Assembly: GCA_029821735.1 (NCBI GenBank)
Contig: JALGSU010000011.1
Location: 1 to 64,000, forward strand
Source: Candidatus Zipacnadia bacterium
GTDB lineage: Bacteria > Armatimonadota > Zipacnadia > Zipacnadales > UBA5352
Length of the DNA stretch: 64,000 bases
Direction of reading: 5' to 3'
Below are positions 24,522-34,400 of the stretch, in pieces. The notes beneath the pieces were generated by a model that was not told where the DNA came from, did not search any database, and saw nothing but the letters and a program-made list of their open reading frames with translations. The first letter of the stretch is position 1, and each line of letters begins with the position of its first letter. The position numbers were made by a program, and so were the translations under genes.

Positions 24522-25450
24522 GTGTTGAGCCCTGCATGACCAGAACCGACGCGCTCGGCGCGAGAGTGCGGCAGATCGAGGGCGTGGATATCTGGCTCAA
24601 TGAGCCGCTGTCACGCTACACTTCGTTCGGCGTGGGCGGCCCGGCAGACATCCTGGTGGCGCCGCATACGGCGGCGGCGCTCGCCGAGGTCATGCGAGTG
24701 ACGTCAGTTGAGGGCATCGCGCCGGTAATTCTGGGCAACGGCACGAACCTGCTTGTGCGCGATGGCGGCGTACGCGGCGTGGTCGTGCTGACGACCGGCC
24801 TCAAGCAGATGGAGCGCGAGGGCGATTCGGTGATAGTGGAGGCCGGGGCAACGCTGGCGACCGCCTGCTGCCATAGCGCGCAGCAGGGCCTGAGCGGCAT
24901 GGAGTTCGCAGCGGGGATTCCGGGCACGCTTGGCGGCGCGCTGATCATGAACGCGGGCGCGCACGGTGGCGAGATCGGCGACATAACCGAATGGGTGGAG
25001 GTCGTCAACGCGGACGGCTCGATCCGCCGGTACGAGTCCGCCGAGCTGGGGTTCGGGTACCGGCGAAGCGGATTGCGCGACATCGGTGCGGCAATCTTGC
25101 GGGCCATGCTCAACTTCGTGCCGGGCGACCCGGATGAAGTGCACCATGCGCTGTGCGAGACGATGACGGTTCGCTGCGCGCGCCAACCGGTTACCATGCC
25201 CAGCGCAGGCTCAATCTTCAAACGCCCCGAGGGCGGGTACGCCGGTCACCTGCTGGAGCAGGCCGGGGCGAAGGACATGCAGGTGGGCGGGGCAGCGGTT
25301 TCCGGGAAGCACGCGAATTTCATGGTCAACAAGGGCGGCGCGACTGCGTCAAACGTGCTGGCGCTCATCGGGGCCGCGCGCGAGTTGGTCTACGACAAGT
25401 TCGGGATCATGCTGGAACCCGAAGTGTGCGTGATCGGCGAGGACGCCTGA
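24518..25450 (+). CDS. murB: UDP-N-acetylenolpyruvoylglucosamine reductase (MurB)
   Basis: A 310-residue FAD enzyme that reduces the enolpyruvyl group to give UDP-MurNAc. FAD-binding motifs are clear (SFGVGGPADILVAPHT, ILGNGTNLLVRDGG, GIPGTLGGALIMNAG). The catalytic Ser lies in PSAGSIFKRP and the catalytic Glu in MLEPEVCVIG; LGFGYRRS carries the conserved Tyr/Arg. Absence of the type I insertion marks it as a type II (Gram-positive-like) MurB. The start overlaps the preceding stop; a second ATG seven codons in is also possible. Confidence 0.96.
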   Translation: MSVEPCMTRTDALGARVRQIEGVDIWLNEPLSRYTSFGVGGPADILVAPHTAAALAEVMRVTSVEGIAPVILGNGTNLLVRDGGVRGVVVLTTGLKQMEREGDSVIVEAGATLATACCHSAQQGLSGMEFAAGIPGTLGGALIMNAGAHGGEIGDITEWVEVVNADGSIRRYESAELGFGYRRSGLRDIGAAILRAMLNFVPGDPDEVHHALCETMTVRCARQPVTMPSAGSIFKRPEGGYAGHLLEQAGAKDMQVGGAAVSGKHANFMVNKGGATASNVLALIGAARELVYDKFGIMLEPEVCVIGEDA

Positions 25451-25460
25451 ACGGTTCCGG

Positions 25461-25814
25461 TCACTCCTGGTCATCAGAGCCCGCCGCCTCTTCGGGGCGG
25501 GTCTCTTCATGTACGGGCTCCTCGGCGTCGGCCGGATCCGCGGCGTCGGCTCGCCGGGTGGCCCGCAGCAGGCAACTCTCGAGATGCTCCCGGACCTCCG
25601 GGGCGATGTAGATACCGTTGAGCGGCTCGTCGGCGAGCACTGTGGCGAGTGCGCCCGCGCGCTCGGGGGCGCGCAGGTCCGCGTCGATGATGGCAATCCT
25701 CTGGCCGCGCAGCGTCGCCGCGCCGACGCGTCCGGCAGCGGCCTCGTAGCGCACCTCAATACTCAACCGCGCGGCGAGTTCCTCAAGATGGTGCAGAATA
25801 GTCTCGGCGTCCAA
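25461..25814 (-). CDS. Conserved-looking hypothetical protein
   Basis: A 117-residue protein if it starts at the TTG at 25814, which has AGGAGG 7 nt upstream. Residues 1-80 look folded (TILHHLEELAARLSIEVRYE, LRGQRIAIIDADL, DEPLNGIYIAPEVREHLESC); the last 35 are acidic and low in complexity. I do not recognise the family. It is convergent with murB, whose stop lies 10 nt away. A longer frame to 25970 lacks a start signal and overlaps the divergent promoter area. Confidence 0.6.
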   Translation of the reverse strand: MDAETILHHLEELAARLSIEVRYEAAAGRVGAATLRGQRIAIIDADLRAPERAGALATVLADEPLNGIYIAPEVREHLESCLLRATRRADAADPADAEEPVHEETRPEEAAGSDDQE

Positions 25815-25962
25815 ACCAGGGCCTCCTGTGCAATGGTTAGTGACTGACGGCGTCTTCGGCGCGTCTGCCGCGTTCACCTCTGCGCGGCACGATGAAGGAG
25901 TCGCGAGGGGCGCGCCGAATACTGTGCGCCACTGGCTAACTCGCCATGGGGGGAACCTGCCA

Positions 25963-28284
25963 ATGCACACGACGCGCCTTCAAATGCGTGCCCTCACGTT
26001 CGTGACGACCTTCGCGCTGACGCTGATCACCTGCTGCGCATGTACGGCGGCGACGGTGCTGCCTGAGCGCATCGAGACCAACAGGACCTGGACGAAGGCC
26101 AACAGCCCTTACGAGCTGAGGTCGAACGTGTTCATCGGCGCAGGCGCGCGCGTCATCGTGGAGTCGGGAGTGACGGTGATCGCTCGCGGCGACTGGCGCC
26201 TGACCATCGCGGGCACTCTCACCGCACAGGCCGACGCGCACGACCGGATTATCTTCCGGGCCACGGACCAGGAAGCTGTCGGGGCATGGCGGGGCCTGTA
26301 CTTCACGTCAGGCGCGACGGGCTTCTTCCAGCGTTGCCACTTCCGGTCGGCGGCAGACAATATCCTCGCGGACTCGACGGACCTGCAACTCTACGGTTGC
26401 CAGGTGCGGCTGGCCTCGCGCGACGGGTGCTACGTTTGGGGCGATTCGTGGTTCCGGTCGGGCAACACGACCTACCAGAACAACGGGCGCTACGGTCTGC
26501 ACCTGCAGACCAGTCAGGTGCGCGGCGCCATCCGGATGTCCCGCTTCATCGGCAACGGCGAGTATCCCTGCATGCTCAAGGCGACCTGTGTGGAGATGCT
26601 CCATGACGGGAACTACTTCGCCTCAAACGCGCGGCAGATGATCGGCGTGGACTGCGGATCGCTCACGGACATCGAGGACCGCGACCGCTGGCGCGACCAG
26701 TACGTGCCCTATGATCTGGACGCTGGCCCCGAGAACGCTGAACTCAAGATCGCCGCCGGCGCCCAACTCAAGATCGAATCGGGCGTGCGCATCTACCCAC
26801 CCCAACGCATCGTCGTAGCCGGGCGGCTGGTCGCCGAGGGACTGAGCGAGCAGCGCGTGATCATCACCCCTCCGGGCAGCCCGCAGCCGGGGAGCTGGCT
26901 GGGCATCGAACTGCAGCGAGGCGGCTTCGCGTGGCTGCGCAACGTCACCGTGGGCTGGGCGCGCGAGGGCTTCAACATCGACGACGCGCCCGTCTACCTG
27001 CGCAACATGCTGGTCCGTGACTGTGAACTCGACGGGGTGTTCATGGGCGGGACGGCGCATCTGGACGCGATGGACGTGACCTTCAGCGACTGCGGGCGCA
27101 GCGGCGTGCGCGCGCCGCAACCGTCGAGCACCGCCAAAATCGTCAACTGCGCTTTCACGCGCTGCGGCGACTACCCCGTCTACGGCGCGGCCACGTGGAT
27201 CGAGGCGCTGCGCACCGGCAACAGCTACACGAGTAACGCGAAACAGGCGATCGGGGTCGCCTGCAATCAGGACACCGACATCACGGACACGGACGCGTGG
27301 CTGCCGCAGGGAATCCCCTACGACCTGAACGCCAGCCCTGACGAGACCTACCTGAAGATCGCGGCCAACGGGCAACTGACTCTGCGCGCCGGCGTGCGGG
27401 TCGAGGGCGGTGGCATCGGGGCCGCGGGGAGCTTCGTGGCGGCAGGCACCGCCGGTCAACCGGTGGCCCTCACCTCCCCGAGCGACGTCGCATCACCGGG
27501 CAACTGGCTGGGCATCGAGTTCCTCCCCGGCAGCGGCGGCAGGCTGACCTACGCGCGCGTGAGCTACGCGCAAACCGGCTGCGTCATCGCCACCGATCGC
27601 AGTATCCGGATCGAGAACTCGACGCTGCGCGACTGCAGCGTGGACGGCGTGCGGCTCAGCGGCGCAGCCACCGCTACAGTCAGGCACTGCTCGATCTTCC
27701 GCAACGGCGAGCAGGGCATCAACGTGACCGGCAACGCGCGGCCCAACCTCGGAAACCAGTGGGAGCCCGAAAACCCCGGCCAAAACAGCATCTACAGCAA
27801 CGGCGAATACAACCTCGCCAACAATACCGCCAACGCCCTCCGCGCCGAGAATAACTGGTGGAACCAAAGCACCGCCGCCGGCGTGGCCAGCCGCATCTAC
27901 GACAAAGCCGACAACGCCGCTCTGGGCGCCGTCGACTACCTGCCCTACCTGAGCACACAACCAGCAGGCATCCAAACTACACTCGCCACGAGCACTACCC
28001 CGACACTCGCGCTCGTCAGCGTCGCAGCCATCCCAACCAACACCGGCGCCGCCATACACGTCACCGTGTCGCGACCGGCAAACCTGCAGATCACACTGCG
28101 CAACATCGCCGGCAGGACCGTCCGTACGCTCAACGCCCGCGCCACAACAACCACCACCGTCGCCTGGGACAGGCGCAGCTCCAGCGGCACCCGCGTCCCC
28201 ACCGGGCAATACCTCGTCGAAGTCGCAGCATACGGCGACGACGGCGGACTCGCGCGAACACTCGCGCCACTGGCAATGCACTGA
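25963..28284 (+). CDS. Secreted right-handed beta-helix protein with FlgD-like C-terminal domain
   Basis: A 773-residue exported protein. The signal peptide (ALTFVTTFALTLITCCACTA) is followed by two long beta-helix regions (about 60-300 and 330-650) with repeated short motifs of the NNTV/DCSVDGVRLSG kind, typical of pectate-lyase-like or carbohydrate-binding parallel beta-helices (ALRAENNWWNQ is the usual helix end). Residues about 680-773 resemble the FlgD-type Ig domain (GRTVRTLNARA, WDRRSSSGTRVPTGQYLVEV), used as a secretion or anchoring module. No clear lyase triad is seen. The ATG follows GGGGGGAACC. It ends one base before the cloverleaf element. Confidence 0.85.
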   Translation: MHTTRLQMRALTFVTTFALTLITCCACTAATVLPERIETNRTWTKANSPYELRSNVFIGAGARVIVESGVTVIARGDWRLTIAGTLTAQADAHDRIIFRATDQEAVGAWRGLYFTSGATGFFQRCHFRSAADNILADSTDLQLYGCQVRLASRDGCYVWGDSWFRSGNTTYQNNGRYGLHLQTSQVRGAIRMSRFIGNGEYPCMLKATCVEMLHDGNYFASNARQMIGVDCGSLTDIEDRDRWRDQYVPYDLDAGPENAELKIAAGAQLKIESGVRIYPPQRIVVAGRLVAEGLSEQRVIITPPGSPQPGSWLGIELQRGGFAWLRNVTVGWAREGFNIDDAPVYLRNMLVRDCELDGVFMGGTAHLDAMDVTFSDCGRSGVRAPQPSSTAKIVNCAFTRCGDYPVYGAATWIEALRTGNSYTSNAKQAIGVACNQDTDITDTDAWLPQGIPYDLNASPDETYLKIAANGQLTLRAGVRVEGGGIGAAGSFVAAGTAGQPVALTSPSDVASPGNWLGIEFLPGSGGRLTYARVSYAQTGCVIATDRSIRIENSTLRDCSVDGVRLSGAATATVRHCSIFRNGEQGINVTGNARPNLGNQWEPENPGQNSIYSNGEYNLANNTANALRAENNWWNQSTAAGVASRIYDKADNAALGAVDYLPYLSTQPAGIQTTLATSTTPTLALVSVAAIPTNTGAAIHVTVSRPANLQITLRNIAGRTVRTLNARATTTTTVAWDRRSSSGTRVPTGQYLVEVAAYGDDGGLARTLAPLAMH

Positions 28285-28406
28285 GGGCGCAGGCCGTTGC
28301 GGGCACGCGTGCCCGCAACGGGTAACGCCCCCCTTCTGACCTTCCCGCGATGCGGGAAGGTCAGAAGGGGGGCGTTACAGTGAGCCGCAGGCTCACTCCT
28401 GCGCCC
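28285..28406. repeat. Cloverleaf (four-way-junction) inverted-repeat element, copy A
   Basis: A 122-bp element in which almost every base can pair. The closing stem is GGGCGCAGG (28285-28293) with CCTGCGCCC (28398-28406). Inside are three hairpins: a 26-bp perfect palindrome (28295-28320), a perfect 27-bp-arm hairpin with a GAT loop (28322-28348 and 28352-28378), and an 8-bp-arm hairpin with a GCA loop (28379-28397). It fills the gap between two convergent stop codons. Copy B is at 31344-31475. Confidence 0.93.
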
Positions 28407-28411
28407 GACGG

Positions 28412-31258
28412 CTACTGGCCAGCGTCGGCCTGATCGCCACCTATAGTGACCAGACGCCGCGTGCGCCCGTCCACGATCTGCACGGCCGCGGCAAATGCTC
28501 GCGCGCCGACCGGCCCGAGCTGCATCTGCGCTGCAGGCTGGTCGCCCTCCTGCCCCATCACCTGCGTGGCGAAGCCTGCGAGAATCTGCTCGCCGCGGGC
28601 TCGGGTGAGGCGGCAACCGAGCCAGTCCTCACCCGCGAGTGGTTCGACGGAACCTGCGAACTCCTCACCAGCACGGGCGACCTGGATCACGGTCAGCAGC
28701 CGCGCGCTGGTGGTGGCCTCGACAGTCGCCGCAGTCAGGTGGTATTGGTCGGGCATGTCGAACTTCCGGTCGTCGCGCCACTTGCGAGCAGGTGGATCGA
28801 ACTCGTGGTGCTGCGAGAAGCTCAGGTCGCCGGCGCTGAGTATCACCGCACGCGCCGAGCCCTTCTCCCCCATCGCGTCGACGCTGCGGCTCTGCTCGTC
28901 AACAGCCATCTCGCGTTCGGCGTGCAGGAGCAGTTGCCAGGTGTGCGGCTCGGGCGCCTCGAGTTGATCGTAGACCAGGAGGATGTCGGGCTTGAGCCAG
29001 AGGAGGTGGCGGGTGAAACGATCTAGATCGACATCGACGTATGCTCCGGCGGCCTCGCCCGCGCACCACGCGTACTCATCGCCCTGCTCGAAACCGATCA
29101 GTTGTCCGAAGGGCCTCAGATCACCGATTGGCTGGCCGAGTCCATCGACGAGGAGGGCGTTGTGCGCTTTGGTCTGACGGGTCCAGCCGTTGTGATGGGG
29201 GTCGGCGAACGAATGGTAATAGCCCGTGTCGATGAAGAGCGGCTCGTTGAATGCCGACAGGTTGAAGGAGTTCTGGTCCGCGTGTCCGTGGCCGTATGAG
29301 CCGTAGGGGCTGCACTTGAACTCGATGGCGATGTTGGCGTCCGGGCGATCAATGGCCGAATGCATGAAGACCGTGCCGATGTCGGCGAAGGCACGCGCCC
29401 CTGGCAACTCACTGAGCGGCCGTGGCTCGGGCAGTTCCGGAGACAACCACTGCCACGCCTGTCGTGGCCCACGGGCGGTGACGAGGTCCGCTTCGGACGA
29501 AGTGGCGTAGGCTGCAGCGAAGGGATCCTGGAAAATCACGGCGCGGTGGCGCGTGGCGGCGAGAACCGTGCGATGTGGCTGCGGCGAGGACGGTCCGCGG
29601 GAGTGATCGCCGAACTGAGAGCGCATGTGGCCGGGCGGATGCCCGTAGATCGTGTAGTAGATATTGCTTCGATACCAGGGGTTCTCGCACAGATCGATAC
29701 CCGTGGCCGCGAAGATCAGATCGCGGGTATCCATGGATGACGGCAGATTCGTGCCCTCAAAGTAGGAAGTGCATTCGGCTGAGCCACCCTCTGCCCCACC
29801 GAACCACGGGTAGAGCGCCACGAAGGCGCGGGTGGCCCACTCGAACCACTCAGTGGCCTGCTCGTCCTCGCCATAGAGAACCAGGCAGCCAGCCGTGAAC
29901 TGCAGGAACGTGTGCTGCCAGGCGTGAGCGTTGTTGACGCGCTGCTCGATCGACGGCCGGAAGGCTTTGGCGACTATTACCAGCCGCGCAAGCAACGCCT
30001 CGCGTATCTGCGCGCGCTCGTCCTCGGTCAGGTAATCGTGGCAGTAGTCATAGGCGTAGGCCAGCGCCTCGGTCAGCGTGCCGTTGGCGAAATCGCTGAC
30101 GCGGTGGGACGTGTAACCGTCCGGGTCAAGGGCTGCGATCAGCAACGCGCGTCGGCGGACCTCAGCGGCGTAGCGCTCGTCGCCGGTAATCTGGTACATG
30201 GTTGCCAGATGCTGCACCCAGGCGCCGGTATTGTTCGCGTCATACTTCGACGAGACCCGCTGCACCACTTTCGCCTCGCGGTCGAGGCCCGTCTGGCGCT
30301 CCTTGTGCTCCTCCAAGGGGAGCGATATGCCAAGCTGCCTCTCGCAGCGCTTCACCCACACCGCGACCACATCGGCGCCATCGCCCGCCCCCCACGCACG
30401 CATCTCATCCGCCTGCCCGGCCGCCAACCACAAGCGCGGATGATCCTGGGGGACCATGCCGAAGCTCTGCTCGAGCGGCGGCAGCGGCCACCGCGCCGTG
30501 TCCTCGGCGACCTTGAACCGCTCCGGCGCGCTCCACGTACCCTCGTCCCACTCAGTCGCCCGGAAGCGCCACCAGTATCGGCCGGTCTCGAAGCAGTCCA
30601 GCGGGCGGCAGAAGGTGTCGGCAGTCTGCAGATCAAGCGCAACCGTCTCGAACGCCTCGTCGGCTGCGACCTGAACGCGATAGGTCACGTCCGGGCCCAT
30701 GTGCGTCCACCGGAAAGTCGGCGGGTTCACGCTAATCGCGCGGGCATCGTTGGGCTCGGGGCGCACCGGAGAGTGCTGGTGAGGCGCAGACGCCATATCG
30801 GTCTGGACGACCTCGATCGCGTCAATCCGCGCGGGCTCGCGCGCGCCAATAATCAGCGTCGTCGGGCCAGCGTTGTACGCCACAATCTCGCGCTCATACC
30901 ACTGCCACTGCGGCGGGTCGAACTTCAGGCCAACCGAGCGCCATCCCTGACCCCAACCGTACAGCAGCGAATCGCTCCCAGTGTCCGGCGCCATCGCCCG
31001 CACGCGCAACACGCATGCCCCCGTCAACTGCGCCAGCGGCACCTCCACGTAACTCACCGGCGCCGCGCCCGCCTCCATCTGCTTGTCAGCGAGGAACACA
31101 TACGCGCCACCCGACGCGCCCTCAGCATACTCGTCCTCCACGCGCGCGCCGACCGCCACCAGCGCCTCCGCCTCAACCACCTCGCCGAACGCCACAACAT
31201 CCTGCGCATACGCACCCGAAGCGAAAGCGAGAACCAACACCAGCATCACAGGAGCCAC
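28412..31258 (-). CDS. Secreted heparinase II/III-like polysaccharide lyase
   Basis: A 948-residue exported protein. The signal peptide (MLVLVLAFASGAYA) is followed by a carbohydrate-binding-like N-terminal region (to about 150), a DUF4962/FN3-like segment with RPEPNDARAISVNPPTFRW, an (alpha/alpha) toroid (about 280-560, with RVNNAHAWQHTFLQ) and the beta-sandwich heparinase II/III domain, marked by GSYGHGHADQNSFNLSAFNE near residue 650. Relatives cleave acidic polysaccharides such as heparan sulfate, alginate or ulvan by beta-elimination; the substrate is unknown. The GTG start has GGGTGA upstream. The gene lies between the two cloverleaf elements. Confidence 0.87.
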   Translation of the reverse strand: MAPVMLVLVLAFASGAYAQDVVAFGEVVEAEALVAVGARVEDEYAEGASGGAYVFLADKQMEAGAAPVSYVEVPLAQLTGACVLRVRAMAPDTGSDSLLYGWGQGWRSVGLKFDPPQWQWYEREIVAYNAGPTTLIIGAREPARIDAIEVVQTDMASAPHQHSPVRPEPNDARAISVNPPTFRWTHMGPDVTYRVQVAADEAFETVALDLQTADTFCRPLDCFETGRYWWRFRATEWDEGTWSAPERFKVAEDTARWPLPPLEQSFGMVPQDHPRLWLAAGQADEMRAWGAGDGADVVAVWVKRCERQLGISLPLEEHKERQTGLDREAKVVQRVSSKYDANNTGAWVQHLATMYQITGDERYAAEVRRRALLIAALDPDGYTSHRVSDFANGTLTEALAYAYDYCHDYLTEDERAQIREALLARLVIVAKAFRPSIEQRVNNAHAWQHTFLQFTAGCLVLYGEDEQATEWFEWATRAFVALYPWFGGAEGGSAECTSYFEGTNLPSSMDTRDLIFAATGIDLCENPWYRSNIYYTIYGHPPGHMRSQFGDHSRGPSSPQPHRTVLAATRHRAVIFQDPFAAAYATSSEADLVTARGPRQAWQWLSPELPEPRPLSELPGARAFADIGTVFMHSAIDRPDANIAIEFKCSPYGSYGHGHADQNSFNLSAFNEPLFIDTGYYHSFADPHHNGWTRQTKAHNALLVDGLGQPIGDLRPFGQLIGFEQGDEYAWCAGEAAGAYVDVDLDRFTRHLLWLKPDILLVYDQLEAPEPHTWQLLLHAEREMAVDEQSRSVDAMGEKGSARAVILSAGDLSFSQHHEFDPPARKWRDDRKFDMPDQYHLTAATVEATTSARLLTVIQVARAGEEFAGSVEPLAGEDWLGCRLTRARGEQILAGFATQVMGQEGDQPAAQMQLGPVGARAFAAAVQIVDGRTRRLVTIGGDQADAGQ

Positions 31259-31343
31259 GTGACATCACCCGACCCATCAGAATTGGGGCTGCGTACAGAG
31301 CTTCGCGGAGTGAGAGCGAACATCCTGCCACCATGCACATCGC

Positions 31344-31475
31344 GCGGGCGCAGCACGTTGCGGGCACTGGTGCCCGCAACGTGCGACGCCTCCCTCCCTG
31401 GCCGTTCCCGCGAGGCGGGAACGCACAGGGAGGGAGGCGTCGTGGGTGAGCCGCAGGCTCACCAACTGCGCCCGC
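31344..31475. repeat. Cloverleaf (four-way-junction) inverted-repeat element, copy B
   Basis: A 132-bp element with the same plan as copy A. The closing stem is GCGGGCGCAG (31344-31353) with CTGCGCCCGC (31466-31475). The first hairpin has 14-bp arms (31354-31367 and 31370-31383). The second has 28-nt arms with a GAG loop and one 2-by-2 mismatch (31384-31411 and 31415-31442). The third has 8-bp arms and a GCA loop (31445-31463). Hairpins one and three are nearly the same as in copy A; the middle one differs in sequence but not in shape. It ends 4 nt from the alpha-2-macroglobulin stop. Confidence 0.93.
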
Positions 31476-31478
31476 CGG

Positions 31479-34400
31479 CTATCCGGTGACCTCGAGGTCC
31501 TCGGGGGCAGCGGTCGCCTGATTGTCGGGGTTGTAGTATTCGTAAACCCGGCTCTGCGGAGTCTTCGCCTTGATCGGGAACTTGGCGCGCAGGCGATAGG
31601 CCAGCTTCACGACCTGGTTCGCCTTCAGCTCCTCCAAGTAGACGATGATCTGTCGACCGGTGAGCTTGTACTTGGCGATGGTGCCGCTCTCGACCAAGTT
31701 CGCGAGGTCTTCGGCTTCGACCGAGAAGCCCGGAGGTATGCCAAGGTCCACAACGATCATGCTGGTGACCACCGGAGTGTTGTTGCGCACGGTGATAGCA
31801 GCGTTGAGCATGTCGTCCTTGGCCAGTCGGGTGCGGTCGTAGTCGACGTTGATGCTGAGCAAGTCCTGCTGCGCCGGACCCTCGCCACCGCCCCATGGCA
31901 TGTAATGGCGCTCCACGATCTGGTAGAGGCAACTGCCCTCGCCGGAGAAGCTGATCTTCACCGTGTTGTCGCCGGCCTTTGCCAGCTCGCGGCAATCGAT
32001 CAGTCGCATGACGTCAGCGTTGGCGGGGGTCATGGCAAAGCTCTCGGCCTGCTTGCCGTTGACGGCGACGGTGACCTCGGCGTTTACCTTCTGGGTGGCG
32101 TCGCCCTGACTGAGCAGCAGGACTTTGAGGGCGAGGATGGTCGCCTGCGTCGAATGCCACGTGCCGCCCGCGTCCTTCATCGACACCAGGTAGTTGATGA
32201 CCGCAGTGGTCTGGCCCGGGTAGCTGCCGGAGGCGAGGAGCGCCAGGCCGGCGTAGCCGGTTGCCTCAAGGTCGGAGGAGCTACCGGACGAGTGAGTGAT
32301 GCCGGTGATCTCGCTCTCCCACCACATGCGCCCGCCCTTCTCTTTCGCCATGCCGATGAGCTTGTCGAGCGCGGCGATGGTGCTCAGATCGAGTTCGCCA
32401 TCGTTGAGGGCGTTATCGGCAGCGACCAGCGCGTTGCAGCAGATCGCGAGCGAGTAGGGGTCCTCGGCCTGCTTGAAGTTCTCGCGCACGTAGCCGACGC
32501 CGCGCTGCACACCATCGCCCTTCTCGCCCGTGGCGGCGAGTGCCCAGGTCACGTAGGCGGTGGGCAGCAGATTACCGTTCTGTATGCGCTTCCAGGTCTC
32601 CTGGTGCAGGTAGGCCTCGTCAGGCTTCCATGAACCGTCGGCCTCCTGCTGGCCCAAGAGCCACTGCTGGGTGCGGGCGATGACCGCACGATCGACATTG
32701 TGCACGCTCTGCATGTCGTAGAACTCCATCAGGCCGAAGGAGGTGAGCATCTTGTTGGCCGGCTCGTCGCCGAACCAGGAGAAGCCGCCGTTCGCGCACT
32801 CGAAGCTGAGCATGCGCTGGTAACCGTTGTTGATGAAGCCGGCGGCCTTCATGTCGATCTCGGGGGTCACCTGGTCGGTGGTGCGCATGTAGTTCAGCAC
32901 AAGAATGTTCGGGTAGGTGACTGAGGAGGTCTGTTCGAAGCAACCAAAGGGCATGCGCAACATCGCGTCGAGGCCCTCGACGACCTGCGAGAAGATGCCC
33001 GGATAGACTTTGACAAGGATCGTGCTGGCGTCGGCCAGCGCCTGCTCGGGGATGGTCAGCGTGTGCTCGACGGTCTTCTCGAGGCGGTCGCTGACGGTCT
33101 GCTCGACCTTCTGACCATCGGGCTCGATGCGGATCTCGCGGGTGAGCGCATCGCTCATCTTCGCGCCCATGCCATGGACGGTGAGCGTGTGATCGCCGAC
33201 CTTGAGGGCCTTGATGGTGAAGTAGCGCACGTCGACGTCGTTGCCGGCGATGGTCATGCGCACGGTGGCGTCGCCGGTGAGTTCGAACCAGGGCTCCTCG
33301 GTCAGCTCAATGCTGACGGCCTGCTCGCCGGGCAGGTAGTTGTAGACCGCGACCGGGATGGATACCTGATCGTTCTGGGTCAGGGCGACGGGCAGGTCGA
33401 TGTCGATGAAGAAGTCCTGGAAGCAGCGCAGCCCGGCAGTAGTGGAGCCAAGCTGGCCCGTGGCGGAGTTGGCGAGTGCCGCCAACCGCCAGGTGGTGAT
33501 CGAGTCGGCCATAGGCATGGTCAGCGTGGCTTTGCCGTCAGGGCCGGTGATGAGCGCGGGCTCAAAGAACATGGTCTCGGGGAAGTAGCTGCGCACGCGG
33601 ACGCTGGCTTTGTCCTCGCCGCCGCCGGCGCCGCCCTCACCTGGAGGAGCTTCGTCGGCCATCTCGCGCATGGCACCCTTGCCCGCGCCGCCCATTGCCA
33701 TGGGCATGGCCCTCTCGGCGATCAGCCCACCGCGCATCATCCCGCCCGGCTGGCCCAAGCCGAGTTGCCAGAGGACCCAGGGGCTGGCGACCGGCAGCAC
33801 CAGATCGTCGGGGGTGTCGCGCTTGCCGTCAGGGCCCAGCGATATGAGGATTGCCATGTCCAGGTCGCGGGTTTCAGGAGCGGCCCACTCGAGGATCAGG
33901 TCACGGTCCCAGAGGTCCTTGAGATCGACGGTCTCGATGTAGCCCTGCGCGACGAGCTTGTAGAGGCCATGCTCAGCCTCGGGGAAAGTGTCGTGCGCCT
34001 CGTGGTACTTGTGCATGGCGTCGCGGATCTTGCTGACTTTGGGCTCCATCTCAGTCGTCCACTGCTCCTGCGCCGCGCTCAGGAGTTCGGCGTAGGTATC
34101 GACGTCGAAGGTGGAGACGGTGGGGGCCTCGATGGATGCGAAGATTATCTGGGCGGCGCGATCCTTACGCTCCCAGCCCTGGAGCGGGACCGGGCCGGGC
34201 TCGGTGGCGATGATCGACGGCATCTCGAAGCCGTGAATCTCGTAACGCGGCTCCATCATTTCCTGCTCGAGGTAGAAGAATATCTTCTCCATCCCCGGCT
34301 GGAGTTCCTGAAGGGCGAAGACGCTCTCGTCGACGACATTGATCCCCAGCGCAGCGGCAACCGGGCGACCCTTGCTGTCGCGGACAGTGAAGTCGAGCTT

